In this document: one piece after another, positions 35,506 to 45,593 of the stretch
Layout: the number at the start of each line of letters is the position of its first letter
Numbering within the stretch: the first letter of the stretch is position 1
From: an uncultured Alphaproteobacteria bacterium
GTDB lineage: Bacteria; Pseudomonadota; Alphaproteobacteria; RF32; CAG-239
Length of the DNA stretch: 56,159 nt
Assembly: GCA_945835885.1 (NCBI GenBank)
Contig: CAMAJR010000003.1
Span: 1-56,159 of the forward strand
Reading direction: 5' to 3'
Made by a program: the position numbers and the translations under genes
Notes under the pieces: generated by a model
Seen by the model: only the letters and a program-made list of their open reading frames with translations
The model's database searches: none
Told to the model about the DNA's origin: nothing

Positions 35506-37716
35506 ATGGCAAACGATCGTGGTGAAGAATATAAAGAATATGACAAAGCTGTCCGGTGGATGATGATAACATTCATTATTTGCCTTGTTTTGACGATTTT
35601 TCTGTTTATTTTTTCGTTACCGTTATCATATTTGGTCGGTCACGGCATTTCTAAATCTTCGACGGCGGTTGTGCAAAAGTTTATGGGTATGATTCTTAGC
35701 AATCCGGACCATCTTTTTGATATGTATGGTCGTTGGTCTCATCAGTTATGGAACCATCGCGGCGGATTTTCTTTGAGTTTATGGATTCCGATATTGCCGT
35801 TTATAACCATTCCTTTCGGCTTGATTATCAGTGCGATTTTCTGTCCGTATAAATTCCAAGTCAACTATCAAGGTCAGGCCAAAATTGCCGATTTGCGCGA
35901 TATTAAGCATATGCCGCTGTTGGGCTTTGACGGCTTTTGCCAAGTTGTCGGCAAGTTTGACGGCAAGTTCCTCAAATTAAAAGAAACGCTCGCTACATTA
36001 TGTTGCGCTCCTCCGGGAACCGGTAAAACCGCCGGCGTGGTGATTCCAACGATTTTTAACTCCGAACGCTTAAGTATTGTGGTTAACGACCCGAAACCGG
36101 AGCTTTGTTACAGCACTTCCGGTGCACGCGCTAAGGTTGGACCTGTGTTTATCATTAACTGGGGTGCGGAAGATAATCCGAGCGAGGGTATTTATTATCC
36201 GAGCTGGAACCCGCTGTCACCGAATTGTATTCCGGAGCAAGGTCCGGACCGCGATATGTATGTCGATTCTATGTGCAATATTTTGGTGGAAGACCCGAAG
36301 GGCGGTGCTGACCCGCACTGGTCGCAAACCGGCCGTGCGGCACTAACCGGCTTTATTCAATATATGGTGTCCAAATGTGACCGAGCCCGTGCCAACGACT
36401 ACTTTATCGGTCGCATTTATGAGGGCAAACTGGATGAGAAAGATAAGGAAGTTCTCGAAGGTTATTATATGGATATGCGTGATCCGGGTGTTCAACGCGC
36501 ACTGCAAAACCTCAAAAACGGCACACTGACAATGGAAAACTATCTGCCAATCGGAACTTGGAACTTGTTGCCGTCGCGGTGGATGGGACGTGAAGCGTGT
36601 ATCGCTATGATTATGGAGTGGATGACCGAAGCGCAAATCAACGCCGCCCACGAAATTCAGCGCCGGTTGGATGAGGGTGATCAAATGGCAGCTATGGCCG
36701 ACCCAACGCACGATATGCTTGAAGAAGCCATCAAAGAAGCGCGCACTTACGGCTATGCGCAACGTTGCGTGACCGAACTCAGCACGCTCAGTAACACGCC
36801 GGATAAGGAGCGCGGCTCCATTCTTTCTACGGCATTTGCCGGTATTAACGTGTTTAAAAACCAAGCCGTTAAGGCAAGGACAAGCTTTTCCGATATTCAA
36901 TTTAAGGATTTGCGCGGTATGAAAGACCCGGTAACCGGCGAGTGGAAGCCGATTTCGGTATATCTGTCGGTGAACCAAGTCGATGCGCGCGCTTTGGGTG
37001 TTATCAGTTCGACCTTTATTGAGTTGATGAGCTCTTATCTGATTTCTAATCCGCCAAATCACGTCAACCGCACCGATGGCAAAATGGGGCCGTTCCCTGC
37101 TTTGTTTATTCTCGACGAGTTTCCGCAAATGCCGAAAATGAAAGCAATTATTGACGGACCGGCGGTTGGTCGTGGGCAAAAAGTGTCATATCTCTTAATC
37201 GGACAAGACTTGGGCCAAATTTCCGGTAAATACGGAAAAGATGACCTTGAAACCGTGATTTCTACAACCGCGTGCAAAGTTATTTTGTCGCAAAACAATG
37301 AGGTGACGGCGCAACGCTTTTCCAAGATGATTGGTAACAAAACCGTGCGTATTTCATCATTCTCGCGAACGGAAGGTTCTTTAGGTAAGGACTTTAACCC
37401 GTTGGCAAAGAACGTGAACTACCAGTTGCAAGGTATTCCGGTTATCAGCTCAACGCAACTCTTGAGTTTGCCGATGCTCAAACAAGTGGTGTTGATGCAA
37501 AGCCATATCGACCGTCCGATTATTGCCGATGCGCCGCGTTATTATTTGGATAAAACAATGCTCAAATTATCTAAGCTTCCGCCGTGCGCCAACGTGCCGG
37601 ATTGGATTGTGGCACAACGCGAAGACATCAACGACGATATGCTTGCCAAGCTCGGGATTGAATATAATGCCGAAGAGGAAGAAGGCGGGTTTGAAGTTGA
37701 TACACCTCAAGCATAA
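35506..37716 (+). CDS. VirD4/TraG-type coupling ATPase of a type IV secretion system
   Basis: A 736-aa inner-membrane ATPase of the family that delivers DNA or protein substrates to type IV channels. Two N-terminal membrane helices (about 19-44 and 88-114) enclose a loop with H-Q-L-W-N-H-R-G-G. Walker A is A-P-P-G171-T-G-K174-T175, less usual than the G-P-T-R-S-G-K form of VirD4, and Walker B is L-F-I-L-D537-E538-F-P. N-D-P-K-P-E-L after Walker A, the N-P-L-S-P segment and L-L-I-G-Q-D-L-G-Q-I are family marks. The C-terminus is acidic. It ends a four-gene operon with a terminator. No other vir, tra or dot gene is in the window, so the transporter itself must be elsewhere, if present. Confidence 0.92.
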   Translation: MANDRGEEYKEYDKAVRWMMITFIICLVLTIFLFIFSLPLSYLVGHGISKSSTAVVQKFMGMILSNPDHLFDMYGRWSHQLWNHRGGFSLSLWIPILPFITIPFGLIISAIFCPYKFQVNYQGQAKIADLRDIKHMPLLGFDGFCQVVGKFDGKFLKLKETLATLCCAPPGTGKTAGVVIPTIFNSERLSIVVNDPKPELCYSTSGARAKVGPVFIINWGAEDNPSEGIYYPSWNPLSPNCIPEQGPDRDMYVDSMCNILVEDPKGGADPHWSQTGRAALTGFIQYMVSKCDRARANDYFIGRIYEGKLDEKDKEVLEGYYMDMRDPGVQRALQNLKNGTLTMENYLPIGTWNLLPSRWMGREACIAMIMEWMTEAQINAAHEIQRRLDEGDQMAAMADPTHDMLEEAIKEARTYGYAQRCVTELSTLSNTPDKERGSILSTAFAGINVFKNQAVKARTSFSDIQFKDLRGMKDPVTGEWKPISVYLSVNQVDARALGVISSTFIELMSSYLISNPPNHVNRTDGKMGPFPALFILDEFPQMPKMKAIIDGPAVGRGQKVSYLLIGQDLGQISGKYGKDDLETVISTTACKVILSQNNEVTAQRFSKMIGNKTVRISSFSRTEGSLGKDFNPLAKNVNYQLQGIPVISSTQLLSLPMLKQVVLMQSHIDRPIIADAPRYYLDKTMLKLSKLPPCANVPDWIVAQREDINDDMLAKLGIEYNAEEEEGGFEVDTPQA

Positions 37717-37734
37717 CAAACGATATATTGTTGC

Positions 37735-37761
37735 AAAAACCTCCCAACCGGAGGTTTTTTT
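37735..37761 (+). terminator. Terminator of the coupling-protein operon
   Basis: AAAAACCTCC pairs with GGAGGTTTTT around a 5-nt loop, followed by a run of Ts. A textbook intrinsic terminator 19 bp after the stop codon. Confidence 0.9.
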
Positions 37762-37800
37762 GTGCTTAAAAAGCAGCTGTATATAGAACTAAAGGACAGG

Positions 37801-37829
37801 TTGCCGCGCAAGCAGACGACGGTTATTAT
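37801..37829 (+). promoter_or_regulatory. Likely rpoH promoter
   Basis: TTGCCG (37801-37806), 17 bp, TATTAT (37824-37829), 30 bp before the rpoH ATG, which has a strong AGGAGGG site. Confidence 0.5.
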
Positions 37830-37859
37830 TGCGTGAGTTAAACAACAGGAGGGAAAAGT

Positions 37860-38732
37860 ATGGAAACTACTCTTACCGAACTGGACTTTACGCCCGACGC
37901 CAATATGTCGCGCTATTTACAAAATATCCGCCGCTATCCGCTCTTATCACAAGAGGAAGAATATGAGTTAGCGGTTCAATATAAACAGACACACAATCAA
38001 AAATTAGCATATAAATTGATTACATCGCATTTGCGTTTGGTAACCAAAGTTGTTGCAAAATACAAAGGATACGGCTTGCCGATGAGTGAAATGATTGCCG
38101 AGGGTAATATCGGCTTATTGTATGCCGTGAACAAGTTTGAGCCGGATAGAGGATTTCGATTTTCGACTTATGCGCTTTGGTGGATAAAAGCGGCGGTGCA
38201 AAAATATATTTTAAACTCGTGGTCGCTTGTAAAACTCGGCACAACCGCAGCGCAGAAAAAACTGTTTTTTAATTTGCGCAAAATCAAAAATAATCTGAAC
38301 TTGACCGATGACCGAGAACTTTCCTGTGACGTGTTGCAAGAAATTGCCGATTCGCTTGATGTCAATGTGCAGGAAGTAACCGATATGAATACCCGGCTCA
38401 AGGCACATGACGGCTCTCTTAATGTAATGATTGACGGTCAAAACAGCGATGGCGGTGCCGAATGGATTGACTTTATTTATGACAATAAGCCCAATCAGGA
38501 AGAACAGCTTATGTATCGCGAAACGATGAGCCAAAGACGCAAGCTGTTTCATCAGGCAATTACGGTTTTAAATCCGCGTGAAAAAGATATTTTATATAAG
38601 CGTCGGATGACTGAAGAAACGATTACACTTGATGATTTGAGCCGAACTTATAACATCTCAAAAGAACGGGTGCGGCAAATCGAATTAAACTCGATTCGCA
38701 AAATTTCAAAAGCAATCGAACAAATGCAATAA
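37860..38732 (+). CDS. rpoH: RNA polymerase sigma-32 factor RpoH
   Basis: Heat-shock sigma factor. The 290-aa protein has region 1.2/2.1 (R-Y-P-L-L-S-Q-E-E-E), region 2 (S-H-L-R-L-V-x-K-V-V, G-N-I-G-L-L-Y-A-V, F-S-T-Y-A-L-W-W-I-K-A), the RpoH box Q-K-K-L-F-F-N-L-R and region 4.2 HTH (S-K-E-R-V-R-Q-I-E). The region 2.4 W-W-I-K and length are typical. Terminator before and promoter in front indicate its own transcript. Confidence 0.95.
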   Translation: METTLTELDFTPDANMSRYLQNIRRYPLLSQEEEYELAVQYKQTHNQKLAYKLITSHLRLVTKVVAKYKGYGLPMSEMIAEGNIGLLYAVNKFEPDRGFRFSTYALWWIKAAVQKYILNSWSLVKLGTTAAQKKLFFNLRKIKNNLNLTDDRELSCDVLQEIADSLDVNVQEVTDMNTRLKAHDGSLNVMIDGQNSDGGAEWIDFIYDNKPNQEEQLMYRETMSQRRKLFHQAITVLNPREKDILYKRRMTEETITLDDLSRTYNISKERVRQIELNSIRKISKAIEQMQ

Positions 38733-38795
38733 TCCCCGCTTGAAAAGCCGATTTCACGGATTATTTTAACGCTGAAAAATATCCGGAGGAATAAG

Positions 38796-39935
38796 ATGCA
38801 GAAAAATAAAAAACAAATCATCGGACGTATTTTGGCGGTTTTTATATTTGTTATGTTGCTGAATTTCGGCTACCACGCTTATTATCAGGCACATTCTCCT
38901 GTTGATGACCAATCGGCTGATTTGCCGGAAATTGCCGTCACAAAACCGACGGGACAGGAAATTACTGTTGATTACAGCTATATCGGGCAAATAGAGCCGA
39001 TAAATATGACGGACATTGTGCCATATATCGGCGGTTATGTTGAAACGATTGCGGCCACAGGCGGTTCGACGGTAAAAAAAGGCGATGTGTTAGCTGTTGT
39101 CAAACAAGATGAATATATTGCGGCATTAGAAGCGGCAACGGCGGATTTATCTGTGGCAAATGCCGATTATTTCAACGCCGAAAAACAATATGAACGGATG
39201 CAAAAAGCCGGAACAAAGGTTGTTTCCAAAACAGAAATGGACAATGCCGAGGCAACCTACTTAGCGGCCAAAGGTGCGCTTGAAAAGGCGCGTGCCGAAC
39301 AATCGGTTGCACAAACAAATTTGGACTACACTTATTTGAAAGCGCCGTTTGACGGTGTTCTCGGCAATATTGGTTTGTCACTCGGAGAATATATCTCGCC
39401 GAACAGCCGCAATTTGATGCAAATAGTGCAGTATGACCCGATTCGTGTGGTGTTTTCCGTATCTGATAAGGAATATCTAAAACATTTACACGCGGCGCAA
39501 AACAGCAATTTAAAAATACGTCTGCGTTTGGCAAACGGCGAAATGTATGACCGAAACGGCGTTATCGAATATGTAGCCAATGCGGTGGATGCCGCGACCG
39601 ATTCGGTGGCTGTTTATGCCGAATTTGCCAATCCTGACGGCAAACTTTTGCCTTACGGCTATGTTGAAGTGTTTTTGGAACGCACGTTTGATAATGTGCT
39701 ATTGTCCCCCAAAGAAGATACAATGATGCGTCCGGACGGTGACTATATTTATGCGGTTACAAACGGTGTGTTGCAAGAACGCAAGGTCAAAGTTTTGGGT
39801 GAATACAATAATCAATATGTGTTGGAAAATGATTTTTCCGATGATGAATATTTGCCGATTGAAGAAATTGACGCGCGCCTTTTGGGGCAAAAAGTGACGA
39901 TTAAATTGCCGCAAGTTGCCGAAACAGAGGAGTAA
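38796..39935 (+). CDS. RND efflux periplasmic adaptor (membrane fusion protein)
   Basis: A 379-aa adaptor linking the inner-membrane pump to the outer-membrane channel. An uncleaved N-terminal helix (about 8-28) anchors it; then come the lipoyl half-motifs (Y-I-G-G-Y-V-E-T-I, G-S-T-V-K-K-G-D-V-L-A and L-K-A-P-F-D-G-V-L-G), an alpha-hairpin between them, a beta-barrel and a membrane-proximal domain. It lies 6 bp before the pump gene, same operon. The lipobox Cys of AcrA/MexA is absent. Drug range cannot be told from sequence. Confidence 0.94.
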   Translation: MQKNKKQIIGRILAVFIFVMLLNFGYHAYYQAHSPVDDQSADLPEIAVTKPTGQEITVDYSYIGQIEPINMTDIVPYIGGYVETIAATGGSTVKKGDVLAVVKQDEYIAALEAATADLSVANADYFNAEKQYERMQKAGTKVVSKTEMDNAEATYLAAKGALEKARAEQSVAQTNLDYTYLKAPFDGVLGNIGLSLGEYISPNSRNLMQIVQYDPIRVVFSVSDKEYLKHLHAAQNSNLKIRLRLANGEMYDRNGVIEYVANAVDAATDSVAVYAEFANPDGKLLPYGYVEVFLERTFDNVLLSPKEDTMMRPDGDYIYAVTNGVLQERKVKVLGEYNNQYVLENDFSDDEYLPIEEIDARLLGQKVTIKLPQVAETEE

Positions 39936-39941
39936 TGCTAA

Positions 39942-42900
39942 ATGCTCTCGGTTTTCTTTATTAATCGGCCGCGATTTGCAATTGTTGTTTCGGTCGTGAT
40001 GATATTGCTCGGTTTGTTGGCTTTAGCGGTGTTGCCGGTAGCGCAATATCCGGAAATCACGCCGCCGCAGATTGTGGTTTCAACCAATTATATCGGTGCC
40101 AATGCCAAAGTTTTGGCAGATACGGTGGCAATCCCGATAGAAAACGAAATCAACGGTGTCGATAATATGATTTATATGTCGTCTTCTTCCGATGACAACG
40201 GCGCGTATAAACTGACTGTGACGTTTGAAGTCGGCACCGATGCTGATATAGCGCAGGTAAAAGTGCAAAATCGCTTGCAACAGGTAACGTCGGAATTGCC
40301 GGAGGAAGTGACACAATTCGGTGTGAATGTGCGCACGCAAAACGCCAATATGCTTGGTATGTTAGTGCTACGCTCGCCCAACCACACATACGATGATTTG
40401 TTCTTAAGTAACTATGCCTATACCAATTTGAAAAATGCGCTGTCACGCATCAAAGGGGTTGGTGATGTCAATATTTTCGGTCCGCAATACAGTATGCGGA
40501 TTTGGCTCGATTCACACCGGTTGAATGCGCTCGGATTGACAAGTACCGATGTGATGAATGCCGTCAAAACACAAAATGTGCAAGCCTCTGTCGGTAGTAT
40601 CGGCGCGGCGCCGAGCGATAAAAACAATAAAGTCGTGCTTTCACTGACTGCAAAAGGCTTGCTTTCAACCGTTGAGGATTTTGAAAATATCGTGATTGCA
40701 ACGTCAGACAACGGCGGCGTAACATATTTGAAAGACGTGGCGCATATTGAGCTTGGCGCCGATTCATATAATTTAAAATCGGCATACAACAATTCACCGG
40801 CGCTTGTTATGGGCGTTAATCAAACGCCAAACTCAAATTCGTTGCAAATTATGAATAATATTCGCAAAAAAATTGCCGAATTGTCGCAAAAAATGCCTGA
40901 AGATATGGTGTTGGAGGTGGCGTATGACTCAACGGATTATGTGCGTGCATCGATTAAGAGTATTGTGGATACACTCGTCATTACATTTATTTTGGTGGTG
41001 CTTGTGACATACATTTTTTTGCAAAAACTCAAAACAACACTCATTCCGCTTTTGACGATTCCGGTTTCGCTGATTGCAACATTTGCCGTTATTTATGCGC
41101 TTGGATTTAACATCAATATCTTGACGTTGTTTGCGATGATACTTGCCATCGGTTTGGTGGTGGACGATGCGATTATTGTGGTTGAGCGCGTGCAATACTT
41201 GATTCGGTTTGAACACAAAAATGCACACGATGCGGCAATTACGGCAATGCAGGAAATCGGAGGCGCGGTAATTGCAACAACAATGGTTTTGCTTGCGATT
41301 TTTGTGCCGGTCGGTCTGATGGCCGGAATTACCGGCAAAATATATCAACAATTTGCGGTAACAATAGCCACGGCGGTGGTATTTTCCTCAATTAATGCGC
41401 TAACGCTTTCGCCGGCACTGTGCGCCTTGTTTTTTCAAAACGAAACAGAAAACGAAGCACGCGGTTTCTTTAAGTTATTTGACCGCTTTTTAGATTGGAC
41501 ACGCGGTTATTATGTGCGTGCTGTTTCATATTTTGCGGCACGGCTTGAATTGACAACCATCGTTATTATAAGCGTTATCTGCGTGATTGTTGTAGCTTTT
41601 CGGCTGACTCCAACGTCATTTTTGCCGGAAGAAGACCAAGGTATTATTTTTGCCAATGTGCAGCTTTCTGACATTTCAAGCATTAACCGCACCAATGAGA
41701 TTATCAGTGAGATGAATAAAAAAATTAAACAAATTGCCGGTATCAAATATTTTATTTCGGTTGCCGGATACAGTATGCTCGGCGGCGGAGGTGAAAATGT
41801 TGCGCTCGGTGTGGTCGGACTTGATTTATGGGATAAGCGCAAGGGAAAAAATTTGTCGCTTGATGCGATTCGCAATGAATTAACAAAGGCGTTTGCCGGT
41901 AATAAAACCGCGCAAATCAACTTTTTTGCGCCGCCGTCAATTCCGGGGGTTGGCAACAGCAACGGTATTTCGCTTGAATTTTTAACAAATGACAATAATG
42001 TTTCACCGACGGATTTGGCAAAAGAATTGAATAAATATTTGCAACTTGTCAATCAAAATACCGATTTTAACTACGCTTTTTCAACCTTTACCGCCGATAC
42101 GCCACACGTTTATCTTGATATTGACCGGCGTAAGTTGGAATATTACAAAATCAGTGTGGCTGATTTATTTGCGGTTTTGCAAAACAATCTTGGTTCGCGT
42201 TATATTAACAACATTACTTTAAGCGGTCAGGTCAACAAAGTCATTTTACAAGCCGATTACTCATATCGCCAAAGTGTGGAAGACATCGGTAAGCTTTATG
42301 TGCGCTCGGCAAACGGTGCAATGGTTCGCGTCGATAGTTTTGCCAATGTTAAAACGGAACTTTCACCAAAAATCATTTATCGGTTCAATCAAGAAACATC
42401 GGCATCCGTAACGGCAATGTCGCATGAAGGCGTGAGCAGCGGCACGGCTCTCGATACGCTGGAAAAATTAGAAAAACAACTGCCTTCGACTTATGATATT
42501 GCGTGGACAGGTCTGAGTTTGCAAGAGGTTGAAACGCGCGGTTTAGCGGTCATTCTTATTGCGCTCGCCTCTGTTTTTTGCTACTTATTTTTGGTGGCGC
42601 TTTATGAAAGCTGGTTGTTGGCGCTTTCGGTTATTTTTTCAACGGTATTTGCGATTTTGGGCGCGCTTATCGGATTATTTGTGATGGGTCAATCCCTCAG
42701 CATTTATGCGCAACTCGGGTTGGTTATGCTGATTGGTTTAGCGGCAAAAAATGCGATTTTGATTGTTGAGTTTACCAAAATGTATCGCGAACAAGGTTTA
42801 AGTATTATCGAAGCGGCAAAAAAAGGAGCCGAAGAACGGTATCGCGCGGTGCTGATGACGGCATTTACTTTTATTTTGGGTGTTTTCCCGATGATTGTCG

Positions 42901-43073
42901 CAACAGGTGCCGGAGCCGGTTCGCAAATTGCCATCGGGTCGGCGGTTTTTTACGGAATGATTGCGGCAACGGTGGTCGGCATAGTGTTTGTCCCGCCTTT
43001 GTTTGCGGTGTTTGAAACACTTAAAGAACATTGGCAAAATTACAAGCAGAGGAGGGCAAAGCAAAATGCGTAA
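39942..43073 (+). CDS. RND multidrug efflux transporter, HAE1 family
   Basis: A proton-driven inner-membrane pump of the AcrB/MexB type, 1043 aa. It has 12 membrane helices with two large periplasmic loops. Proton-relay residues are present: V-V-D408-D409-A in helix 4 and K936 in G-L-A-A-K-N-A in helix 10. N-terminal [18 protein letters not shown] and [11 protein letters not shown] match the hydrophobe/amphiphile efflux-1 family. The C-terminus overlaps the outer-membrane gene start by 8 bp. Confidence 0.96.
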   Translation: MLSVFFINRPRFAIVVSVVMILLGLLALAVLPVAQYPEITPPQIVVSTNYIGANAKVLADTVAIPIENEINGVDNMIYMSSSSDDNGAYKLTVTFEVGTDADIAQVKVQNRLQQVTSELPEEVTQFGVNVRTQNANMLGMLVLRSPNHTYDDLFLSNYAYTNLKNALSRIKGVGDVNIFGPQYSMRIWLDSHRLNALGLTSTDVMNAVKTQNVQASVGSIGAAPSDKNNKVVLSLTAKGLLSTVEDFENIVIATSDNGGVTYLKDVAHIELGADSYNLKSAYNNSPALVMGVNQTPNSNSLQIMNNIRKKIAELSQKMPEDMVLEVAYDSTDYVRASIKSIVDTLVITFILVVLVTYIFLQKLKTTLIPLLTIPVSLIATFAVIYALGFNINILTLFAMILAIGLVVDDAIIVVERVQYLIRFEHKNAHDAAITAMQEIGGAVIATTMVLLAIFVPVGLMAGITGKIYQQFAVTIATAVVFSSINALTLSPALCALFFQNETENEARGFFKLFDRFLDWTRGYYVRAVSYFAARLELTTIVIISVICVIVVAFRLTPTSFLPEEDQGIIFANVQLSDISSINRTNEIISEMNKKIKQIAGIKYFISVAGYSMLGGGGENVALGVVGLDLWDKRKGKNLSLDAIRNELTKAFAGNKTAQINFFAPPSIPGVGNSNGISLEFLTNDNNVSPTDLAKELNKYLQLVNQNTDFNYAFSTFTADTPHVYLDIDRRKLEYYKISVADLFAVLQNNLGSRYINNITLSGQVNKVILQADYSYRQSVEDIGKLYVRSANGAMVRVDSFANVKTELSPKIIYRFNQETSASVTAMSHEGVSSGTALDTLEKLEKQLPSTYDIAWTGLSLQEVETRGLAVILIALASVFCYLFLVALYESWLLALSVIFSTVFAILGALIGLFVMGQSLSIYAQLGLVMLIGLAAKNAILIVEFTKMYREQGLSIIEAAKKGAEERYRAVLMTAFTFILGVFPMIVATGAGAGSQIAIGSAVFYGMIAATVVGIVFVPPLFAVFETLKEHWQNYKQRRAKQNA

Positions 43074-44451
43074 AGCATTGTATTTAGGTGTCAGTTTTGT
43101 TTGGTGCGCTTCGTGCAGTGTCGGTGAGGATTATGCAAATCCGCAGTTTTATACGGACGCAACCTTGGCTCGGGCAACAAATGTTTCGACGGCGACACCG
43201 CTGGCGCAAAAATGGTATGCCGATTTTAACGATTCGCAGTTGACCGAACTGATTGAAAAGGGCTTACAAAACAGCACACAAATCAAAACAGCAGTCGCGC
43301 GAATGAAACAAGCACGGGCACAGCTGCAAATAACAAAAGTTGCTGCGTTGCCGCAAATTAACGCGCAAGGCGGATATAATTATGAAAAGTCAAGCAAAAA
43401 CATCGGGCTTGCCGCCGATTCGCATTATTATTCCGCCGGTTTTGATGCTTCTTGGGAAGTTGATTTATGGGGCAAAAATCGTCGGCAGATTGAAGCGAAA
43501 CGCGCAAACCTCAAGGCGCTGAAATATACGCTTGAAAATGTGCGTTTGGCTGTGGCGGCGGAAATTGCCGCAAATTATTTTAATTTTCTCGAAAGCGCGG
43601 AAAATCTGCATTTGGCGGAAAAAAATGTTCGCTTGCAACACGAAATACTCTTAACTGTTAAAGCAAAATATGATAATGGCCTGACCGATGAAGCCGCATT
43701 CAATGAAGCAAAATATTTGCTTGAAAATACCCAAGCGCAAATTCCGACTTATCGGGCAGAAGTTGAGAGTTATCAAAATGCGTTGGCAACAATTATCGGT
43801 GTGTTGCCGACAGAGCTTAATCTTAAAACAAATGCGTCAAACAAACTTTCATCGGCGTTGCGTGGCAAAACACAAAATCTGACCGAGTTTCCGGCAGATG
43901 TGGTGCGTTTGCGCCCTGACGTAGCTGCGGCGGAACAAAAGTTGATTGCACAAAATGCGCTCATCGGCGCGGCAGTGGCAGAGCTTTATCCGAATATCAA
44001 TCTCAGCGGTTTGTGGGGATATGCGGCGCAGAGCGGAAGCAAACTCATTCGCGCAAGCAGTCAAACGTATAACTATGCCCCGTTATTGAGCTTGCCGCTA
44101 TTGGATTGGAATCGCTTGCAAAACAATGTGCTTTTGCAAAAATATATAAAAGAAGAAGCGCTTGCCGATTATAAACAGTCGGTATTAAATGCCGTGACCG
44201 AAATCAGAGATGCGCAGACCGCTTATCAGGAGGCCGTCAAAAGTGCTCAAAGTCAATATCGCGCGTTACAAAATATGCGGACTGCCGTAAATTTAATTCA
44301 GAAAAAATACGAAAATGGTCTGATAGAGTTCTCCGACGTTATGACGGCTGAGCAAAATTTGATTGCCGCAGAACAAGCATACACGGCGATTCGCACGCAA
44401 ATCAATCAAAAGAAAATTGCTTTTTATAAGGCCGTTGCCGCACCGCTGTAA
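43066..44451 (+). CDS. RND outer-membrane factor (NodT/OprM family)
   Basis: The 461-aa trimeric exit duct of the efflux system. The ATG at 43066 is chosen: it has an AGGAGGG ribosome site and starts a signal peptide with a lipobox-like C14-A-S-C17, probably lipidated at C17. Family features are the N-terminal [14 protein letters not shown], the repeated outer-membrane-efflux helices ([12 protein letters not shown]), [12 protein letters not shown] and N-I-N-L-S-G. It overlaps the pump gene by 8 bp and ends one base from the convergent lipoprotein gene. Confidence 0.94.
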   Translation: MRKALYLGVSFVWCASCSVGEDYANPQFYTDATLARATNVSTATPLAQKWYADFNDSQLTELIEKGLQNSTQIKTAVARMKQARAQLQITKVAALPQINAQGGYNYEKSSKNIGLAADSHYYSAGFDASWEVDLWGKNRRQIEAKRANLKALKYTLENVRLAVAAEIAANYFNFLESAENLHLAEKNVRLQHEILLTVKAKYDNGLTDEAAFNEAKYLLENTQAQIPTYRAEVESYQNALATIIGVLPTELNLKTNASNKLSSALRGKTQNLTEFPADVVRLRPDVAAAEQKLIAQNALIGAAVAELYPNINLSGLWGYAAQSGSKLIRASSQTYNYAPLLSLPLLDWNRLQNNVLLQKYIKEEALADYKQSVLNAVTEIRDAQTAYQEAVKSAQSQYRALQNMRTAVNLIQKKYENGLIEFSDVMTAEQNLIAAEQAYTAIRTQINQKKIAFYKAVAAPL

Positions 44452-44916
44452 TCAGTAGCGTTCGTAGTTCCATTCTTCCCACGGCGAATAATCGTATGAT
44501 TTTTGCGGTTTGTAGACAAATATGTTTGTAACCGACGGCAAATTATACGCGCGGTGGATATAGCCCTTATCTTCCATACAAATGCGATAATCGTGCGGAT
44601 TTGCACGTTCCGTATCGCGAATGGAATTAACTAAAATCGGTGATGCGCCCTTATATGGCACAAAACTTGCCCAAATTCCTTTTTCTTTATGCCAATCAAC
44701 ATGAATATTGTAACGATATTCTTCAGTATAAAACCAGCTGGCAATATTTGGCCAATAGAACCAACCTTCTGATTTTTTCAAACACTCGGAATGGTCACGA
44801 GAAAACTTGGCAATACCGGTATTTTCTCGGTCCCAATTGTAAATAACCTGACCTTCTCCGCTGCTGCCGAAGCAACCGCTGACAAACAAACAAAGTAACA
44901 AAAGCAAATATCTCAT
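44452..44916 (-). CDS. Hypothetical lipoprotein
   Basis: A 154-aa protein with a perfect lipoprotein signal (L-L-L-L-L-C-L-F-V-S-G-C15). The mature part is rich in Trp and Tyr (W-F-Y-W-P-N-I-A-S-W-F-Y, W-E-E-W-N-Y) and has two Cys. No family is recognised. It is the last gene of a three-gene - strand operon; two bases separate it from the GST gene. Confidence 0.82.
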   Translation of the reverse strand: MRYLLLLLCLFVSGCFGSSGEGQVIYNWDRENTGIAKFSRDHSECLKKSEGWFYWPNIASWFYTEEYRYNIHVDWHKEKGIWASFVPYKGASPILVNSIRDTERANPHDYRICMEDKGYIHRAYNLPSVTNIFVYKPQKSYDYSPWEEWNYERY

Positions 44917-44918
44917 GG

Positions 44919-45584
44919 CTAAAAATCCAAATCTGTATAATGGGTTGACGGATAAATGTTTTTAATTCGGTCGTTCAAAATTTCTTTAAAACTCGGTCTT
45001 GATTTAATTTTAGAATACCACAATTTTGTGTTTTTATAATCTTCCCAAGGCACATCACCCAAATAGTCAATAATGGACAGTTGAGCTGCCGCGCTGATAT
45101 CCGCCAGTGAAAATTCGTCGCCGACCAAATAATTATTGCGTTCGACAATCCAATCAATGTATTCGAGATGAAAGCGCAAATTATTGATTCCCGCCTGAAT
45201 ACGTTTAGATTCCGGAGGTTTGCGGACGGCAAAACGCTTATAAACCTTTTCGCCGACAATATATTGATAGACTTCGTGATGAAACTTATTATCAAACCAA
45301 TCAACCAATCGGCGTGTTTCGGCACGTTGTTTGTTGTTTCCGACGAGCAGGCGGTTTTGGGTGTAGGTTTCTTCTAAAAATTCGGTAATGGCATAATTGC
45401 CGGAAATAATGTTGCCGTCAAAAATAAAAATAGGTAATTCTCCGGCCGGATTAATTTTTAAAATATCTTTTGAAAGCGCCCACGGTGTTTCTTCTTTCAA
45501 AACATAGAGCATTTTCTTTTCGGCCATCAAAATACGGATTTTGCGGCATTGCGGTAAAATATTGCTGTGAACCAAAAGAACCAT
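44919..45584 (-). CDS. Glutathione S-transferase family protein
   Basis: A 221-aa protein with a thioredoxin-like N-domain (S-N-I-L-P-Q-C-R-K-I-R-I, where the active Ser/Cys would lie in S-N-I-L-P, and L-K-I-N-P-A-G-E-L-P-I with cis-Pro) and an all-helical C-domain carrying the N-capping S-L-A-D-I-S-A-A-A. This is a stringent-starvation/GST-like type; the substrate is unknown. AGGAG precedes the start, overlapping the upstream gene's stop. Confidence 0.9.
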   Translation of the reverse strand: MVLLVHSNILPQCRKIRILMAEKKMLYVLKEETPWALSKDILKINPAGELPIFIFDGNIISGNYAITEFLEETYTQNRLLVGNNKQRAETRRLVDWFDNKFHHEVYQYIVGEKVYKRFAVRKPPESKRIQAGINNLRFHLEYIDWIVERNNYLVGDEFSLADISAAAQLSIIDYLGDVPWEDYKNTKLWYSKIKSRPSFKEILNDRIKNIYPSTHYTDLDF

Positions 45585-45593
45585 CGTTTTCTC

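Noticed and set aside
36343..37179. 278-codon - strand frame
   Set aside because: It is antisense to the conserved ATPase core of the coupling protein and shows no domain.
30315..37716. A complete conjugative element
   Set aside because: No relaxase, no VirB/Tra channel genes, integrase or attachment repeats are visible around the coupling protein.
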